From Lycorma delicatula (Eukaryota; Arthropoda; Insecta; Hemiptera; Fulgoridae), in the NCBI RefSeq assembly GCF_047948215.1, contig NC_134456.1, forward strand, positions 194,291,034-194,355,033: 64,000 nt of DNA, read 5' to 3'. Of this stretch, positions 36,300 through 48,409 are shown piece after piece. The translations under genes and the position numbers were made by a program. The notes under the pieces were generated by a model, which did not search any database, was not told the origin of the DNA, and saw only the letters and a list, made by a program, of their open reading frames with translations. Position 1 is the stretch's first letter. Every line of letters begins with the position of its first letter.

Positions 36300-38640
36300 T
36301 AGTACTTTAATGTAAAACATATAAATTTGTAATTCTAAATATTATAAAATAATTTTAATTTACAACCGCGGAGAATTTTTTCGGACACTCGTTATTACAC
36401 CAAACAAGTACTATTAATAATTTTGATGGATTTAAATTATAAAAGTATTTAATATCTCCAAAGAGATATTGAAACATAATTAGCGTTTGATGCCTTAATT
36501 AATCACGTTAACTCATTAACGATTTTACATTTTAAAAGTGATTTTAAAATGCAAGATCCTACGTAATACATTTTAGTTTAAAATATTAAAATAAATATTT
36601 ATAATTTTGAAACTACCAATATAGGTGGGATATCGTAAATGTAATATTAAATTAAAAGTAAAAATTAATATTAAAAAGCAATAAACAAAAACCACAAAAT
36701 CTAGATAAAATTTTTTGGTATATAAATTCAAAACATTTAATTGATAGAATTTGAATGTTAAAGTATATATAAAATATACGAATTTCATGTAAAAATGTAA
36801 CATGCAGGGAAGATAGAAAAAGGATCATTTATCTCCCAGTGGGGCGTATACTTGTAGATTCAAGAGCGTAATAAACTGAGGCAAAGTTTTAAATAATTCA
36901 TAAAGAACAATCCCAAACAGTTTTTTTAAAGAGCCTTCAACTTTTTTTTGATACTTAAGAAGCTGACCAAATTTATTTTGGGACCTACTCTTTATAAAAA
37001 AAAATAAAAAACCAATGATCTGATAAAAATATTAAAAAGCATAGGTGTAATATTACACATAATATTTCCATAATTTAGTTCATTTACATCAACTAAATTT
37101 TAAAACTTTTTTAAATATAGCAGGATTAAAAGTTTAACTATTAAATATAATTTCGAACCGCAAATACGTACAATTCCTACCCAGGTAAAAATGATAAATG
37201 TTGTAAGAAATATGCAGAGATCCTATAAAATGTTTAAAAACCTTAGCAAACTTTTTCCGTTATATTATATTTAAGGCAGTTTCAAATATATTCTGCTTTT
37301 TCTCTTAATGTATTTGAATTAGCGAGTCTAACATTAAATAAACTGCAAATTAATTCAATATTATGTAAATATTATTAAATTCTTTTTTTGTAATTTAAAA
37401 TAAAGCTATAAAATGTAAATACAATCTCTCAGAATAATAAATCTGTAGTAATAATAATATTACTTAATATTAAACTACTTTCCAGAAACTGGTTTGAAAA
37501 ATTTTCACTGAAACTATTATGAAACATAAAGTTTCTGGATTCAAATCACGGTCACCCATGGCATTTTTCAAAGGTAGAAATATTTTATATCGTATTCCCA
37601 ATTATAAACCACGGGCCCAAGTGATGAATTAATCTAATAAAAAAAAATTATATAGAGATACAGTAAGGTAAGCTATGCACATGATCAGAGAATTTACGCT
37701 AATTTCCTACAAGATATACAGTATACAAAGATTAATATTATATCTTATTTATTTATTTATCTTATTCTTATTATATCTTATATACAAATAAAAAATAACA
37801 GGAACGTTTCAACTTTCAGCAGTATTAAGAGGAAATATATGAATTGTTTTCTTTTAGAAATAGTGATGAATAAATAGAATGAAAGAATTATTTTTATAAT
37901 TAATTTATTAATTATCTTGCAAATTACTCTTCAAAGGTTACAACTCCACGTGAGTGTAAATTAACTATCTTAAATTTGAAAATGAAAGCGGGATTTATAT
38001 AACACTATACGTAAAATTTTATAAGCTTACATTTTTCATTTCATGTTATTATAATTCGTGTTATAAACTTGAAATCTATGCAATATTGGAATCAAAGTAT
38101 TCCTCACATGCGTATCAAATATTTACAGTTGCATAAAACGTTTTCAGATTCTGGATTATGTGGTTTGTGTAAAACTTCTGCCAAATGTATACAGACAGAT
38201 GGACGCTTTAAATATATCCTAAGAATTCCAAAATCAACCTCATTGTAAATGAGTACTGCTATATCTAATTATTTCACGACGATTTGAATTTTTGAGCAAA
38301 CTTATAGTTTTTTTTATTTAGAACGCTATTGCAATTACTTCAAAACGGAGGCTAATTAAAGTGTACTAAATAATTATCAGCTATTTACTTTAAAATAGGC
38401 TATTATTTATAAATGTGACAATAATCGAGCAGAATAATATTAGCACAATACTTCACATTTGGTAAACAGCGTAGGGCTGATGAAATTAGATCTCACCAAC
38501 ACCATAGTGTTTCAAAGAAATACGCTTATTTTTTATGTAATTAATTTTCTTTCATAAAAATTACTGGATGAAAAAAGTGAGAACTAAATGATATTTCTTT
38601 GATTTGTACAGTTTCCGACTTAAAAAAATAATTAGAAACT
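36300..38640. other. AT-rich sequence, no gene recognised
   Basis: Nothing supported. Confidence 0.5.
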
Positions 38641-38657
38641 ATTTTACACTAACATAC

Positions 38658-39001
38658 CCATTTTTTCCTGTTTTGCCTCCGGAACTACTATAAGGTATGA
38701 GTGAGGATTGGTTCCAACCACCAAATAATACCGGTATCCACGGTCTAGAATTCAAATCCACACATCTCAGGAATGATCGACCTGAGACTGTACAAGACTA
38801 CACTTCATTTACATTCACACATATCATCTTCATTCATCCTCAGAAGTAATACCTTACGGTGGTTCCGGAAGCTAAACAGAAAAAGGAAGAAATAAAAGTA
38901 CGCAAATCCGTATAAAAGTACTAGGATTTGAACCTTAGGACTCTCGACTTCGAAATTAGATATTTGTGATGACGAGTTCACCACTAGACCAACTCAGTGA
39001 A
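38658..39001 (-). mobile_element. Family A SINE with an inverted internal module
   Basis: Overall a minus-strand SINE. The tRNA-like head is at about 38995-38890 (complement of GGTCTAGTGGTGAACTCG) and the tail with central body is at 38660-38757 (CCTGTTTTGCCTCCGG and CGGTATCCACGGTCTAGAAT). Between them, 38758-38886 carries the body-to-tail portion in the opposite (plus) orientation (ACACATCTCAGGAATGATCG through GGAAGCTAAACAG). The whole is bounded by a perfect 13-base repeat, TACACTAACATAC, at 38645-38657 and 39002-39014. The tail half is therefore present twice, facing each other. Confidence 0.85.
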
Positions 39002-39014
39002 TACACTAACATAC

Positions 39015-41400
39015 TTTAACATACAAACCCCAATTACTCAGGGTCAAATTTTATAAATTATATTTTAATAAAATTTGGCTTTTGTTTAAAAAAGTAAGGG
39101 CTGTCTTAAGAATTAAGAAAATACGTTAAGTTAAAAATTTCTTGAAGTTAAATAGAAAGGTAATAAAAAAAAACTTTTCAACGCCTCATTTATTTATTAA
39201 AAATGAAATAAAACACAGTTCTAGAAGGTTTGTTAACCTATTGAAAAATAAAAATTAGTATTAGCTCAATCCTGAGATAAATTACTTTATTTTAAAATAC
39301 AATAAATTTCGGTTAAAAAGACTATAATATTAGCCGTTAAATAATATTTGAATAAAAAATTAAATTGTTTATTACACTTAAGAATTTACCTTTTTAATAA
39401 AGATAAACATATCTACACCGATTAGAGAAATTTTAATTCCTATTTTCAGTAGTGAATGCCTTATTATCCCCAAAACTTTTAACAAGATTAGAAAACTGTT
39501 CCTAACCTAATATCGTCCAATTAAGAGAAAAATAATAACAGAGAAAACTAATTTTAAAGATTTCAAACTGATTGACTTGTTAGAAAACTTTATAAAAATT
39601 AAATTTTATAGAGTCTATGTTTATAGTTTATGATTCTTTTTTCAAAAATATTTCAACTGAACTAGTTTTAAGTGGTTAGTATTTCTAATGATATCTTTGA
39701 ACACGCTACAGAAAAACACAGAAGCAAAATTTTAAAAGGTTTAACCTCTTTTTGGAAATATGACACCCCTGCATTATTCCCCCTACCATTTCATCTGATT
39801 AAAAAAGATGTACAGAATCTATCTCCGAAATATGTTAAGCCACTACACAAATTTCACGACTATTGGTTATTCAGATCAAATTTAAAACTAAATAAAAGCA
39901 AATATACACACACACACATTCGTTTTCTCGCTCTCTCTCATACATACATACATAAATTCGTAACAAAGATTTTAATATTTCTGAATTTTAGAGACAACAA
40001 AGTTAAAAAATTCTAAACCCGAAAGATAAGCATTGTTTTTTACCTTTATACATACTTTCCTTCCATTAAATTCTAAAACAGCTTGAAACATAATTCGGTA
40101 AATCACTATAATCACTTTTAATTTTTAAAATTTAGAACTAATTTTTAAAAACTGCGATAAATGTGAAATGAAAAATGACAACGTTCTTTGAACCAATCAT
40201 CCGAAATTTGAATCACACCTACTCTCAAGTAATAGAGTTAATTAATAGTTAAATTTAATGTAAACTCATTAATAAATACAGTTTAATGTATGATATTACC
40301 TACACCTAGAATTTTATAATATTAAGTTTTATTAGCATACCTATATTATTGGTAATGCGAGTACGAATATGTTTTCAATTAATACTAAATACTTAATTAC
40401 ATCGATGACATTGTCAAATAAAAATATAAAGTTAATGTAGTAACGGTTAGTTTAACGTTTAATTACTATTACATTTAACCATCAGTAGCACTTGATAAGA
40501 GTAATGTAATCTAGTCATGCGAGGGCTTTATGTGTTTAACAACCGTGAACAAATTAAACGGTTTATTTACACTCCAATTTACAACAGACTATTATGAACA
40601 ATAAAACACACAAATAAAGGGAAAATATACAATTTGTTTTGTAAGAAATACGATATAACAACATGATCAACCTATATATAAATATCTCTACCGACAAGTT
40701 TTAAGTTTAATAACTCGTTTCATAATTACTGTAGAGCATCGTGAATTGATCTTATTTTATTCAGCAGTCACATAGCAATGTGACTTCAGCAGTACACTTA
40801 TGTAATATAGTTTCATTACTAAAATTTATCTTCAAAAAACTACTGTTTTAGTTGCTTTCTTAATGTAACACTAGTTTACGCTCGGGTAAAATAAAGAAAA
40901 AAATTCTTCTGCGCCGAGTGACATATTAAATATACGACAAATATAAATATTTTTCCGTTACTGAATACAAAATGCTTCATATATATAAAAAAATAATATG
41001 AAGATATTTTTATAAAGTAAAATTGTTAACTGGAAAAAGAACAAAAGAGAATATTGTTATGCACGTTTTATTCAAGTGCAAAACGTTAAGCACTTCGACC
41101 GTTCAGCATTTACTATGTTATTAAGTCGACAGATTCGACAGTTTATAAATCGACAATATTAATTAAATTAATATTTATAAAACCGCATAATTACAGATTT
41201 CATTTTATATTTCCAGTAGGTGTTTAAAAAAAAATCTTTAAAAGCAGTTTATAGACGACTGAATAAATACCATATGAACTCCCGTTTTAAATTATTATTT
41301 TTTTGAAATTAAAATAAAAAAATAGTTAGTAAAATTTTCTATGCAGTCATTTCACGATAATTCAAAAGAGTATAATTTGTTTTGTAGCTAAATGATCTGA
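39015..41400. other. AT-rich sequence, no gene recognised
   Basis: An open frame at 39672-40016 (114 codons, plus) contains FWKYDTPALFPLPFHLIKKD but then runs into an (AC)n and ATACAT microsatellite at 39905-39955. I recognise no domain, and it may be chance. Confidence 0.45.
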
Positions 41401-41935
41401 TCTACTCTTGAAGAACATTGTGAATATTGAAGAAAGAAGAAAAAATATTTATAATAATACTAATCAATGCCCCGGACAAATCCAACCCCAAGTCCGTGCA
41501 ATAACATCTATGCACACGTCCGGGTCGGGCAACAATATGGTATATTGCTACCTTCACTTATGTCGGCCAATGAGGCTATGGTTATGCTCAAAACTCCTCT
41601 ATGGAGTACGGGATCCCAAGAGCTTAGCGACCCCAAGCTGTCCGAGCTAGTTGCGGTTGTGCTTCTCGGTATCGCTGTTTCCAGTGGCTAGAGACATGAA
41701 CGTGATCTGTTTTGCCGACGCTGGGCGGAGTGCGAACGGAGAGTGCTCATCCCTCTTACCAATTGTGGAGCTGGGTTGAGGGTGAGCTGCTGTGAGCCTG
41801 CTCTGCCGATGTCTTGCGCCGTTCAGTGTGTCAGTCTCTTCGGCCCTTGGCAGGGATTGTCCCACGAGTAGAGGTATCGAAGTCCTTACTGCTATGTGCG
41901 AGCTCTGGAATGTCGATCGGTATCGTGGCTCCGGG

Positions 41936-41967
41936 CCGTGGAATCAGGTACTCACCTGATTCCACGG
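41936..41967. repeat. Perfect hairpin in the leader of the gag element
   Basis: CCGTGGAATCAGGT (41936-41949), loop ACTC, ACCTGATTCCACGG (41954-41967). The flanks GGCTCCGGG and TCCGGGTT continue a looser similarity. It may mark a rearranged 5' UTR. Confidence 0.9.
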
Positions 41968-42089
41968 TCCGGGTTAAATTTCTGGGAGACAGCTGACTGG
42001 GGAACCCAGGCAGGATCAATGATCCAGGGCATGGCCAACCGTCACTCCGTTCGCACCTTGCGACTTATTGACTGGCGAAATATAGGATT

Positions 42090-43603
42090 ATGGAAACGTT
42101 TACTTCCATAACTTCCGTGGCTGAGGTCCACGTAAAATCCCTGGTCCTGGAGAACCTTTTTCTTCGTAAGCGAAAAGGAAGAAAAGCGTGGAGTTTAGCG
42201 ACGTAGAGAAGAAGTTTCGACCTGAGGGTAATGAAGCGATTCCAAAATATTTGGTATTTAAGAAAACTGAAGGAGATTTTTAACAACAGCTTTTATGTTA
42301 ACGCTCGAGGAATCACAGAAGCTGCAGGTGGACCTGTGAAAGAAATAAGGAAAACAGCAATGGGATTGTTTATTGAGACCGCTAACATAAGTCATCTCCG
42401 TTACTAAAATCCAAGAAGATAGGACTCATTGAAGTTGAAGTTATACCACACGGAACATTTAATACTTCCAAAGGAGTAATTGTAAGCAGGTATTTGCTTA
42501 ACTGCACTGAAGATGAAATTGTAAAAGAATTCTATGGACAAAACGTTATTACATGTCGACGATTGAATACGCGACGATACGGAGAAATTGTACCCTCCGC
42601 GTCGTATGTCTTGACGTTTAATAAGCCGAAATGTCCCGAAAAAGTAAAGGCTGGGTTTCAAAGGCTAAATGTTCGTCCGTTCATCACATCACTATTATGA
42701 TGTTTTGAATGTGAGAAATTCGGACATACTGCAGCGAGATGCACGAGAAAACAAATATGCACATGTGGCGACTCGTTGCTCTCGGATGATCCGTGGAGGG
42801 ACCCACCGATTTGCGTTAATCGTAATGGACATCACAGAGCAAGATCAGGAACTGTCCTAAATATAAAGAAGTAGCGATACAGGAAGTGAAGACCATTCAG
42901 AAGGTCAGCTACTATGAAGCGAGAAAACTCGTGCTTAGCAGAAAGCCAAAAACACATCTTATGCGCAGGTTGCTGCTGCTTCGGTTTTTCAACCGAAGGA
43001 TGTAATACCGGAACTTGCGTCAGCCTTAACAAACTTAGTAGAAAGGATCATTGATCAAAAGACAAAGAATCGGGGAAATAGGGATAGAAGCCAAAAGCCG
43101 TCAAGAATAACAGTCGTTACTAAACAAAGGAGTACTTCTCCACCGAAGAATGAACCTTCTACCAGTTCAAAGACGAAGGATACTGAGGACAAAAATACAG
43201 AAGACACCTGAAGCTAAAGTACAGATTGAAAAAATCCCAACTCAGGGCCTGTGAAACCCGAAATTAAAATCTTGGAAAAGGAACATTTGGAAAACCAAAA
43301 ATGGGGCCTATGAAATCATGGAGGCCTTTAAGTGAGAGAGTAAGGGCTACGGCCTCACCACATGTTTTAGCGGTGAGCGCATCTAGTCTCGACTGTGATG
43401 TACTTCTCACCGTGCCACCGGTGCCGGTGTCATCTGATGCCAGCAGTAGGAGATCCACTGCGATTTCCGACGGGGGAACTGAAGATTCCATCTCCAAGGC
43501 CTCAGATACCTTGAAATTTGACATTGAGGCTTTAGGAAGATGGAGAAGAGAAGTAAAAAAGGATGTCCTAAAGGAAAATCTAGACGGTAGACGTGATGTT
43601 TGA
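42090..43603 (+). pseudogene. Gag-like ORF1 of a non-LTR retrotransposon, decayed
   Basis: An RNA-binding ORF1 protein of the I/Jockey-type lineages. A start at 42090 reads METFTSITSVAEVHVKSL, then after a stop and shift EAIPKYLVFKKTEGDF (about 42230). KIGLIEVEVIPHGTFNTSKG and VIVSRYLLNCTEDEI follow (42415-42525), then RRLNTRRYGEIVPSASYVL and KPKCPEKVKAGFQRLNVRPF, the conserved domain before the zinc knuckles. The first knuckle is intact: CFECEKFGHTAARC (about 42703-42744); a second region with CTCGD and CVNRNGHH is degraded. Next come CPKYKEVAIQEVKTIQKVSY with YEARKLVLSRK (42858-42948), then in another frame TSYAQVAAASVFQ to a stop near 43211. A serine-rich stretch at 43301-43603 (WRPLSERVRATASPHVLAVS) may be the original C-terminus. 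Several stops and frame shifts. The antisense frame at 43264-43617 is a shadow. Confidence 0.85.
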
Positions 43604-43619
43604 GAAACGTTTTTCATGA

Positions 43620-45180
43620 ACTCTGGTAAGATAGATAATGATCAAAGAGCATTATTTAATATTGTTTGAAAATGAATTTTATTTTCACAGTACTGACAAA
43701 ATTTCGTTAAAAATGGAATGAAGTCTTAGAAAGTGTTTTTAGAATATTGTTATTTTATTTTTAAATATTTCTTAAGTGGTTAGGGCCTTTACACTCTTGC
43801 AATGTTGTGCTTCTTCACCTAGGGAAAACCTAGGCGATAATAATCGAGATATTTTTTAATCAATGAAGAGTTTTAATCTCTTATGTGGGACAGTGAATTT
43901 AGTTTTACAGTATTGACAACGGTTCATAAGAAATGGTTTGAGCTAATGAGTATTTGAAGTGTCTTTTTTTAAAGTATCAGTTTTATTTGTTTTTTTTTTT
44001 TTAAAGTGAAAGAGCTATTTATATCCTTGTCACGTATTTCTTTTGGGGGTTTTGTAATATACCACGACAATTCTATTTCTGGATGATATGTTATGACAAG
44101 ACTAATTTACAGACTGTCACACGTGCTCTTTTAACCGGAAGTTGAAGAAATTGTTATTTTTCTTTTTTTGATGAAGAAAGGGCTAATGAACATAGTAAAC
44201 GACGCCCCTAAAACTTATAAAAAAAATTAATCGTTTAAAAAACCTTTTATGGGGTTTTAACAACATTTTTCAACTAGGGGTTTTACAGCCAGAGTCACCA
44301 AGTTATTATTAAAGTGATTTGTAGGAAATTTGATAAATGTGCTACTGATGATACAGTACAGGATGAATGAAGGAAGGATGACGAAGCGAATCTATGTTAC
44401 ACACATCCAATTTGACTTCATTTTTTTTTCAGGCTTCCAATAAATGTATTAGGTTTTCGTTTTCTAATATCTGAATTACTTATTTACTAGATTTTCCATA
44501 AAAAGTAATTTATTAGAAATGAAACACAAAAAAAAGATTTTTTTAAGCCTAATTGAGGCCTTTACATACGACCCAGATACTAAGATTAATTAATCCAATG
44601 AAGTAGTCTGTTCTAAGTTAATAGTCTTTACTGGTATCTAAACCAATAAACGCTTTAAGGAAGCGTTTAATAGAAAGAAGCACTTATTATGCAATAAGAT
44701 GAAGTTAGGTTTTAGGGAAGCGGCTTGTGAAGTGTCACGCTCGAAGTATACTCTTGTACTTCTCCACGAATGTGAAAAAGTTTGTACACTAAGGAAATAC
44801 AGGAAAAAGAAAGACCAGAGGCGTTTGAAGTGTGAAAATGGAAGAGATTCTTGAAAATTAAATAGACAGAATGAAAAATAAAGTAACGAGGACAGTAAAT
44901 GAGATTAAAAGCTAAATCACGACAATTCAGAATAGGAAATTTAATAGAATGAAGAAAGAAATTAAAACAGTGCTTCAAGGATCAGTAGAAAGCGCATATA
45001 AAAAAACAGAGGCCTTAAATTGTTCAAAGTTATTGATAGTCTATAAACAAACGGGAACCAACAAGAACTCAAAAGTTTAGGTAGAAATAACAGATAATAG
45101 TGACGTATATGGGAGAAAAATCCTTTATCAGGACACAAAACCTTACGTTTTGCCTAGGATTTTCTTACAAAAAAAAAAAG
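43620..45180. other. AT-rich stretch downstream of the gag-like ORF
   Basis: No RT or endonuclease motif seen. Two diverged segments about 240 bases apart resemble each other: TTTTCACAGTACTGACAAAA (about 43683) and TTTTACAGTATTGACAACGG (about 43904). A CCTAGG-GAAAA-CCTAGG hairpin is at about 43818-43834. It could be a 3' UTR. Confidence 0.4.
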
Positions 45181-45189
45181 TTTTTTACA

Positions 45190-46430
45190 TGATACTTATA
45201 AAAATTTTTAAATAAGATATATTTTAATTTTATTTAAATTTTCCTTTTTTCCAATAAATGAGCAAAAATTTGTCAAACTATATTTTATTAAATTCAATTT
45301 AGTTAAATGAAAGATGTAAACATAAAACTGTTGACATAAATTATAAGGGCCTATAGTGTTCACTAGTATCTCTTTGTATCAGTAGAAGAGTTAAGCCACC
45401 CGTAAATACGGAAAACAGGGAAAAATAAAATAAATTTTACAATTAAACTAAAAAATAAAAAGGCCGTTAACACTGAAAGTTGCAGGGCGTATCTGTTTAT
45501 GAGGGTGGATACGATTATTTGAAAGTAAGCCTGAATCAGTTCGTATCATATACTCCAGTGGATAACTGTAGTCTCTTTATTCGATTTTCGTAGCTTAATT
45601 CAAAGTTAAAATATCATTCCAGCTCCCATTTAGAAATAAAATTAATCATTTACAAAACCTGAATAATTATACGCGCAAAATATTTAACCGATTAATAATA
45701 ATAATAATAATAATGTAACAATAAAATAAATGATTATATTAATAACGCTGATTAAAATATAACACCGAGTTATTTAAAAATAACTGTCTTCTTTCAACAG
45801 TACTCTACACATTTCTAAGTAATTAATCTACAATGAAGTAGCTTATTGATCTCGTCCATTTCACTTTAATTCGTTTCTCACAGCATCAACATAAAAAATT
45901 ACTTTATTCATCTACATTTTGTTCAGTACATTACACTTCAATTCTTAATAAAGTTAGCAAGTTAAATTTAGACTACATTTTTTTTTCATTCATAAATAAT
46001 TTTTTCGACCAACTTATTTTCCCTCGTATGCAATCCAATTAAACCTTATACATCAGATTACAAGTTCTGAAAACTTTAGATTAATAAGTTTATAACATTA
46101 CTTTTATAAGTTTTTTTTTTTTTTTACATAATAAATCTACATTTAAAAAATAATTCCACTGCCGTAAAAAAAAAACTCCATTAGCAAAGAAACTTTCTCT
46201 CTGAAAGTTTTCATAAAGTTAGGATATGATATTTATATTCAATGGTGAAAAATAAAAGTATTAGATATATTTTTTTTAAAATTCTTGCTTAAAATTGCTC
46301 GATAACCGATGCATATGACTTTTGCGATATGTAAAATTTATTTTAATATTCTAATAATTTACTAATTTGCCTAACTTACATTTAAAACACCATTAATTAA
46401 CCGATTTTTATTTTTTTATTTTTAATACTT
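45190..46430. other. AT-rich sequence, no gene recognised
   Basis: Nothing supported. Short ATA/AAT triplet runs at about 45695-45715. Confidence 0.5.
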
Positions 46431-46436
46431 TGATTT

Positions 46437-46687
46437 ACAGTTGAATCAACAATTAAAGTCATTACCGACTTATCAGTGTACTGTACCGGTAAATTGAACA
46501 AACTCAAGTCGACTACTCCTGAGACGTGTGGTTAATTGAAACCCAACCATCAAAGAACACGGATATTCACGAACTAGTTTTCAAATCCAAATAAAAGTAA
46601 CTAACTTTATTAGGATTTGAATCTGAGAACTTCGACTTCGAAATCAGCTGATTTACGACGAGTTTACCACTAGACAAACCCGGTGGG
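46437..46687 (-). mobile_element. tRNA-derived SINE, tail variant B
   Basis: Minus-strand copy with head near 46687-46625 (complement of GGGTTTGTCTAGTGGTAAAC), central body GTGTGGTTAATTGAAACCCA (46526 onward) and the variant tail GAATCAACAATTAAAGTCAT (46443). The tail matches 6451-6475 and 47440-47470, not the family A tail. Confidence 0.83.
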
Positions 46688-46694
46688 TTAATTA

Positions 46695-47435
46695 AACGTT
46701 TTAATTATGTTTTTAAAACAGTAAATAATGCAATATAAAATGAAAAAAAAAGTATTCATAGAGATATACTCAGGGGTAAAGTAATTAAATTTAGATTAAT
46801 GTAAAAAAAAATAGAGGGTACTAAAATTAATTGGAAAAATCAACGCTAAAATTTTCAAATTTACTCATGCTTTAAATAAACTAATATAAGATAAATTATT
46901 AATACGATGAAAACAAGGATGAATACGTCATGATGAAGAGTGATAAAACTGTATAAAAAGCTCCTGATTATGAGAGATAACGAACAAAAACGCGTTATAA
47001 TAAAAAAAAATTATATACATTTTCTGTGGTAGTGCAAAATGGAAACAGATATATTTCATACATTCCTTTAAATTCTCCACTTCATTTTTATGTTATGTAA
47101 TATTATTTCAGCCCAGTAATACCGTACTGACAATTTATTTAGTAAAATGGACAGGTTTTAATTAATTTTTATATGTGAGTCGCGTGATATGCAATCAGAT
47201 AAAATTAAGTTGGTTTAATAAATGTATTACGTCAAACAAAAATAATTATTCTTCACCGCGAAAAAAATGTTAAAAAGTGATTTAGGAATGGCATAGCTCA
47301 ACTTTCAAACATTAAAATTTATAAATAATTTTTACTCGATTTGTTTGTTTTTCTTATTTTAAGTATATTATTATCATTCACTGCAAAAAAAAAAAGATTA
47401 AATTAAAAAGATTTGTTGAAGTTTTTCTTAATAAC
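46695..47435. other. AT-rich sequence, no gene recognised
   Basis: Nothing supported. Confidence 0.5.
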
Positions 47436-47437
47436 TT

Positions 47438-47970
47438 TTATTTATAGTCATAAATAATTAAAATCATTAGCGACATAACAGTGTAATGTAACTGTACCGG
47501 TAAATTTGTAGTTATGAACAATCAGGACGACTATTCCTGAGATGTGTGGTTAATTGAAACCAAACCATTAAAAAAAACCCACCGGGTTGGTTTAGTGGTT
47601 AACGCGTCTTCCCAAATCAGCTAATTTGAAAGTCGAGAGTTCCAGCGTTCAAGTCCTAATAAAAACAGTTATTTTATACGGATTTGAATACTAGATTGTG
47701 GACACTGGTGTTCTTTGGATGTTAGATTCAATTAACCACAGATATCAGGAATGGTCGAACTAAGACTGTTCAAGACTACACTTCATTTACACTCATACAT
47801 ATCCTCTGAAGTATTATCTGAAAGGTAATTCCCGGAGGCTAAACAGAAAGAGAAAGAAAAAACCACCAATGAACACCGGTATCCATGATCTAATATTCAA
47901 ATCCGAATAAAAGCAACTACTTTTATTAGGATTTGAACATGAGAACTACAACTTCGAAATCAGCTGATTA
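47438..47970 (-). mobile_element. Tail variant B SINE interrupted by another SINE
   Basis: Its tail and body run 47438-47576 (ATAACAGTGTAATGTAACTG, GTGTGGTTAATTGAAACCAA). After the inserted plus-strand SINE (47577-47859) the body and head resume with ACCACCAATGAACACCGGTA and end at CAGCTGATT near 47970. The head is 5'-truncated at that palindromic core. Joining the two halves restores the order seen in the uninterrupted copy at 46437. Confidence 0.83.
47577..47859 (+). mobile_element. Family A SINE nested in a variant B SINE
   Basis: Plus-strand full-length copy: ACCCACCGGGTTGGTTTAGT head, CGTTCAAGTCCTAAT B box, GGAGGCTAAACAGAAAGAG tail. The probable target duplication is the imperfect AAACCATTAA on the left and AAACCACCAA on the right, both inside the host SINE body. 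The host SINE is therefore the older insertion. Confidence 0.85.
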
Positions 47971-47974
47971 AGAT

Positions 47975-48394
47975 TATTTGATTTTTACAGTAATAATTAA
48001 ATTATATGACTCCAAATTTTTTTCCCGCGTGTACAAATATGTTTTAAAACAACTACTAAGTCCATTTATCAGTCAATCTGTGCACAACTAATAAATATAT
48101 TCTTCTTTCGGACAGAAAAATTGTTAATAATGATGCAAATAAAACAAATCTTCCATGAAAAAAATTTTAAAGAGTCGCAATAATTAAATTTATTAAAATG
48201 TTTTTCTGTTTCCTTCAGAAACAGATAAAGGGTAAATTAAAAAAGTTTAACATTTTTGTCAAAATAAAAAAGTCTACCTACATTACTGCATTATTTATGT
48301 AGTAAATTAAACGTTAAAAATCAAATTTTGATAGCCTGCGATCATGTATCATGTGAATAGTAAAGGCAAAAATTTACGCATATGCAGAAGAACA
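47975..48394. other. AT-rich spacer, no gene recognised
   Basis: About 420 bases, nothing supported. Confidence 0.45.
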
Positions 48395-48409
48395 TAAGAT
48401 ATTTAACCT
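48395..48409. repeat. Target-site duplication of the 48.4-kb SINE (left)
   Basis: TAAGATATTTAACCT, identical to 48666-48680. Confidence 0.92.

Larger units (their letters stand above)
41408..45180 (+). mobile_element. Non-LTR retrotransposon remnant with gag-like ORF1 only
   Basis: A GC-richer plus-strand leader (about 41460-42085), a decayed gag-like ORF1 (42090-43603) and about 1.5 kb of AT-rich sequence ending near an A run at 45168-45179. No endonuclease or reverse transcriptase could be read anywhere in the 1.5 kb. Either ORF2 was deleted, or the gag and the downstream DNA are unrelated neighbours, or this is a gag-only non-autonomous element. The left end and the target duplication were not found, so the outer limits are provisional. 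Confidence 0.55.

Noticed and set aside
39672..40016. 114-codon plus-strand open frame
   Set aside because: Partly microsatellite-derived (THTHIR), with no known motif and no splice or promoter context that I can support.
43264..43617. 117-codon minus-strand open frame
   Set aside because: It lies opposite the serine-rich end of the gag-like ORF1, which is the supported reading.
46437..46690. Possible target duplication ATTAATTAACCG / GTTAATTAAACG around the variant B SINE
   Set aside because: Low-complexity TTAATTAA sequence is common here, so the match is not convincing.
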